DNA from: Bacteroidales bacterium | GTDB taxonomy: Bacteria > Bacteroidota > Bacteroidia > Bacteroidales > UBA7960 | Direction of reading: 5' to 3' | Assembly (NCBI GenBank): GCA_003451785.1 | Contig: DMJL01000167.1 | Coordinates: 1 to 7,275, forward strand | DNA length: 7,275 nt | In this document: positions 6,174 through 7,275 of the stretch, piece after piece | How positions within the stretch are numbered: the stretch's first letter is position 1 | Layout: every line of letters begins with the position of its first letter | Made by a program: the position numbers and the translations under genes | The notes under the pieces: model-generated | The model's database searches: none | Told to the model about the DNA's origin: nothing | What the model saw: the letters and a program-made list of their open reading frames with translations, nothing else

Positions 6174-6308
6174 ATGTGGATGGAAGCTGCCGGATTTGCA
6201 ATTATGGAAAAGGGGGTTGAAGTAATTTTTAGGCAAACTATTACACTCAAACTCTTGCATTCCAAAAAAGGCTCGATTTACTATGAAACTAAACTCGGAA
6301 AAATATGA
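6174..6308 (+). CDS. Dubious 44-codon ORF overlapping the pstS start by ATGA
   Basis: ATG TGG ATG opens a 44-residue frame containing QTITLKLLHSKKGSIYYETK. It ends in TGA, sharing ATGA with the pstS-like start. The stop-start overlap is what a leader peptide coupled to pstS translation would show. The composition is unremarkable, there is no recognised motif, and the ORF is short enough to be accidental. Confidence 0.15.
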   Translation: MWMEAAGFAIMEKGVEVIFRQTITLKLLHSKKGSIYYETKLGKI

Positions 6309-7275
6309 AAAAGTTAGTGTTTGTTTTCGTTGCAGCAGTTTTTTTGGTTTCTACAACCGGTTGTCGCCGAGCCGACAGAGCAGGTTTTGACAAGGATGGT
6401 AATTTGTACGGACAAATTAGCATCTCAGGAGCCTGGGCTATGTATCCTATGACTGTGAGGTGGATAGAAGAATTCCGAAAAGAGCATCCAAAAGTTAGGA
6501 TAGATGTTTCTGCCGGTGGTGCTGGCAAAGGCATGACCGATGTGCTTTCGGGCATGGTACATCTGGCTATGGTATCGCGCGAGATTACACAAGCCGAAGT
6601 AGATCGAAACGCCGTTTATTTTGCAGTAGCAAAGGATGCTGTGGTTCCAACATTCAGTTTGAGCAATCCCAACATAGAATTCATTCTCGAACAAGGGCTA
6701 ACTCGCCAAGATTTCCAACAAATATTCCTTGAAGAAGCACAAAAACCTTGGGGATGGTTTTTAAAAGGAGGAACCACCGACCCCATAAATGTTTATACCC
6801 GTTCTGATGCCAGTGGTGCCGGCGAAACCTGGGCGCAATATCTTGGAGGCTCACAAGAAGACCTTCTGGGTGTAGGCGTGTTTGGCGACCCAGGAATTGC
6901 CGATATAGTGCGAAACGACAGATTTGGTATGGGATTCAATAATATTGCCTTTGCATTCGACATCACCACAGGTAGACCTTTCGATGGTCTGGGAATTATT
7001 CCCATTGACCTTAATGAAAACGGCAGGATTGACCCGGAGGAGCAATTCTATGGTAACTTAGACCAAATGATGAACGCTATTTCAACTGGAGCCTACCCCG
7101 CTCCGCCTTCGCGCAATCTTTATTTTGTGGCTCACGGCAACCCTACCAATATTGCAGTTGTGGAATTCCTAAGATGGGTACTCCAAAATGGACAAAATTT
7201 TACAAAAGAAACAGGGTTCGTTGGAATCACCCCAGAAGTTGCACAACAAGAACTTCAAAGACTCCCCGAAATTGC
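6305..7275 (+). CDS. pstS: PstS-type phosphate ABC transporter substrate-binding lipoprotein (3' truncated by window edge)
   Basis: 323 full codons are present and the frame is open at the edge; homologues are usually around 300-340 residues, so little is missing. Residues 1-20 are a lipoprotein signal: MKK, a hydrophobic core (LVFVFVAAVFLV), then STTGC with the lipidated Cys20. The -3 Thr makes the lipobox slightly off consensus. The mature protein should be membrane-anchored facing the periplasm, capturing phosphate for PstCAB. Seen: SGAWAMYPM at 41-49 and SAGGAGKG at 69-76 (phosphate-binding loops near helix N-termini), MVSREI, TRSDASGAGETW at 165-176 (the SDxSGxxE-type phosphate site), and YPAPPSRNLYF at 264-274. 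Residues 235-246 form an EF-hand-like calcium loop. The start sits after a GGAAAAAT leader and gives a complete signal peptide. Another oxyanion or a sensory role remains possible, since the PstCAB genes are not in view. Confidence 0.9.
   Translation, partial: MKKLVFVFVAAVFLVSTTGCRRADRAGFDKDGNLYGQISISGAWAMYPMTVRWIEEFRKEHPKVRIDVSAGGAGKGMTDVLSGMVHLAMVSREITQAEVDRNAVYFAVAKDAVVPTFSLSNPNIEFILEQGLTRQDFQQIFLEEAQKPWGWFLKGGTTDPINVYTRSDASGAGETWAQYLGGSQEDLLGVGVFGDPGIADIVRNDRFGMGFNNIAFAFDITTGRPFDGLGIIPIDLNENGRIDPEEQFYGNLDQMMNAISTGAYPAPPSRNLYFVAHGNPTNIAVVEFLRWVLQNGQNFTKETGFVGITPEVAQQELQRLPEI

Larger units (their letters stand above)
5965..6304. other. 340-base gap between mevalonate kinase and pstS-like gene
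   Basis: No convincing full-length gene lies here on either strand. From left to right it holds an open stretch that resembles the tail of a lost gene, a TAnnTTTG promoter-like octamer, a 10-bp palindrome, and a small ORF running into the pstS start. I see no clear GC-rich terminator after mevalonate kinase. Confidence 0.6.

Noticed and set aside
6283..6305. An alternative pstS start at the ATG at 6283
   Set aside because: It is 22 bases upstream and out of frame with the lipoprotein signal. The ATG at 6305 gives a complete MKK signal peptide with Cys20.
1..7275. A defence, mobile or otherwise novel multigene system
   Set aside because: Every full gene belongs to a recognisable metabolic or transport family. 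No integrase, transposase, nuclease, toxin, reverse transcriptase or direct-repeat array is visible.

Overview
The window looks like a chromosomal segment from a member of the Bacteroidota. The gene starts are preceded by A-rich leaders (for example AAAA-ATG) rather than by Shine-Dalgarno sequences. Two gaps carry the TAnnTTTG -7 element typical of this phylum. The cluster also contains a GHMP kinase of the 'GYDIA' type, which I know mainly from Bacteroidota. All genes lie on the + strand.

Layout. Bases 1-333 are the end of an acyl-CoA dehydrogenase gene. Ten bases later begins a type 2 isopentenyl-diphosphate isomerase (fni), followed after 50 bases by a class II HMG-CoA reductase (mvaA). 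A 229-base AT-rich gap follows, holding a long hairpin and a probable promoter. Next comes a second block: a GYDIA-type GHMP kinase with a GTG start, diphosphomevalonate decarboxylase (mvaD), and mevalonate kinase only 7 bases after mvaD. A 340-base gap separates these from the start of a PstS-type phosphate-binding lipoprotein, which runs off the right edge. That gap holds a possible gene remnant, a promoter-like element and a dubious small ORF.

How the genes work together. HMG-CoA reductase makes mevalonate. Mevalonate kinase phosphorylates it, diphosphomevalonate decarboxylase yields isopentenyl diphosphate, and Fni interconverts this with dimethylallyl diphosphate. The only step between HMG-CoA and DMAPP with no clearly assigned enzyme is phosphomevalonate kinase. 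The GYDIA-type kinase sits exactly where that enzyme would be expected and is the strongest candidate. It is the most interesting protein here. Thiolase and HMG-CoA synthase are not in the window. The PstS-like gene is functionally unrelated and probably begins a phosphate-uptake locus.

I see no rRNA, tRNA, CRISPR array, insertion sequence or phage gene. The window is mostly core metabolism rather than an accessory island.
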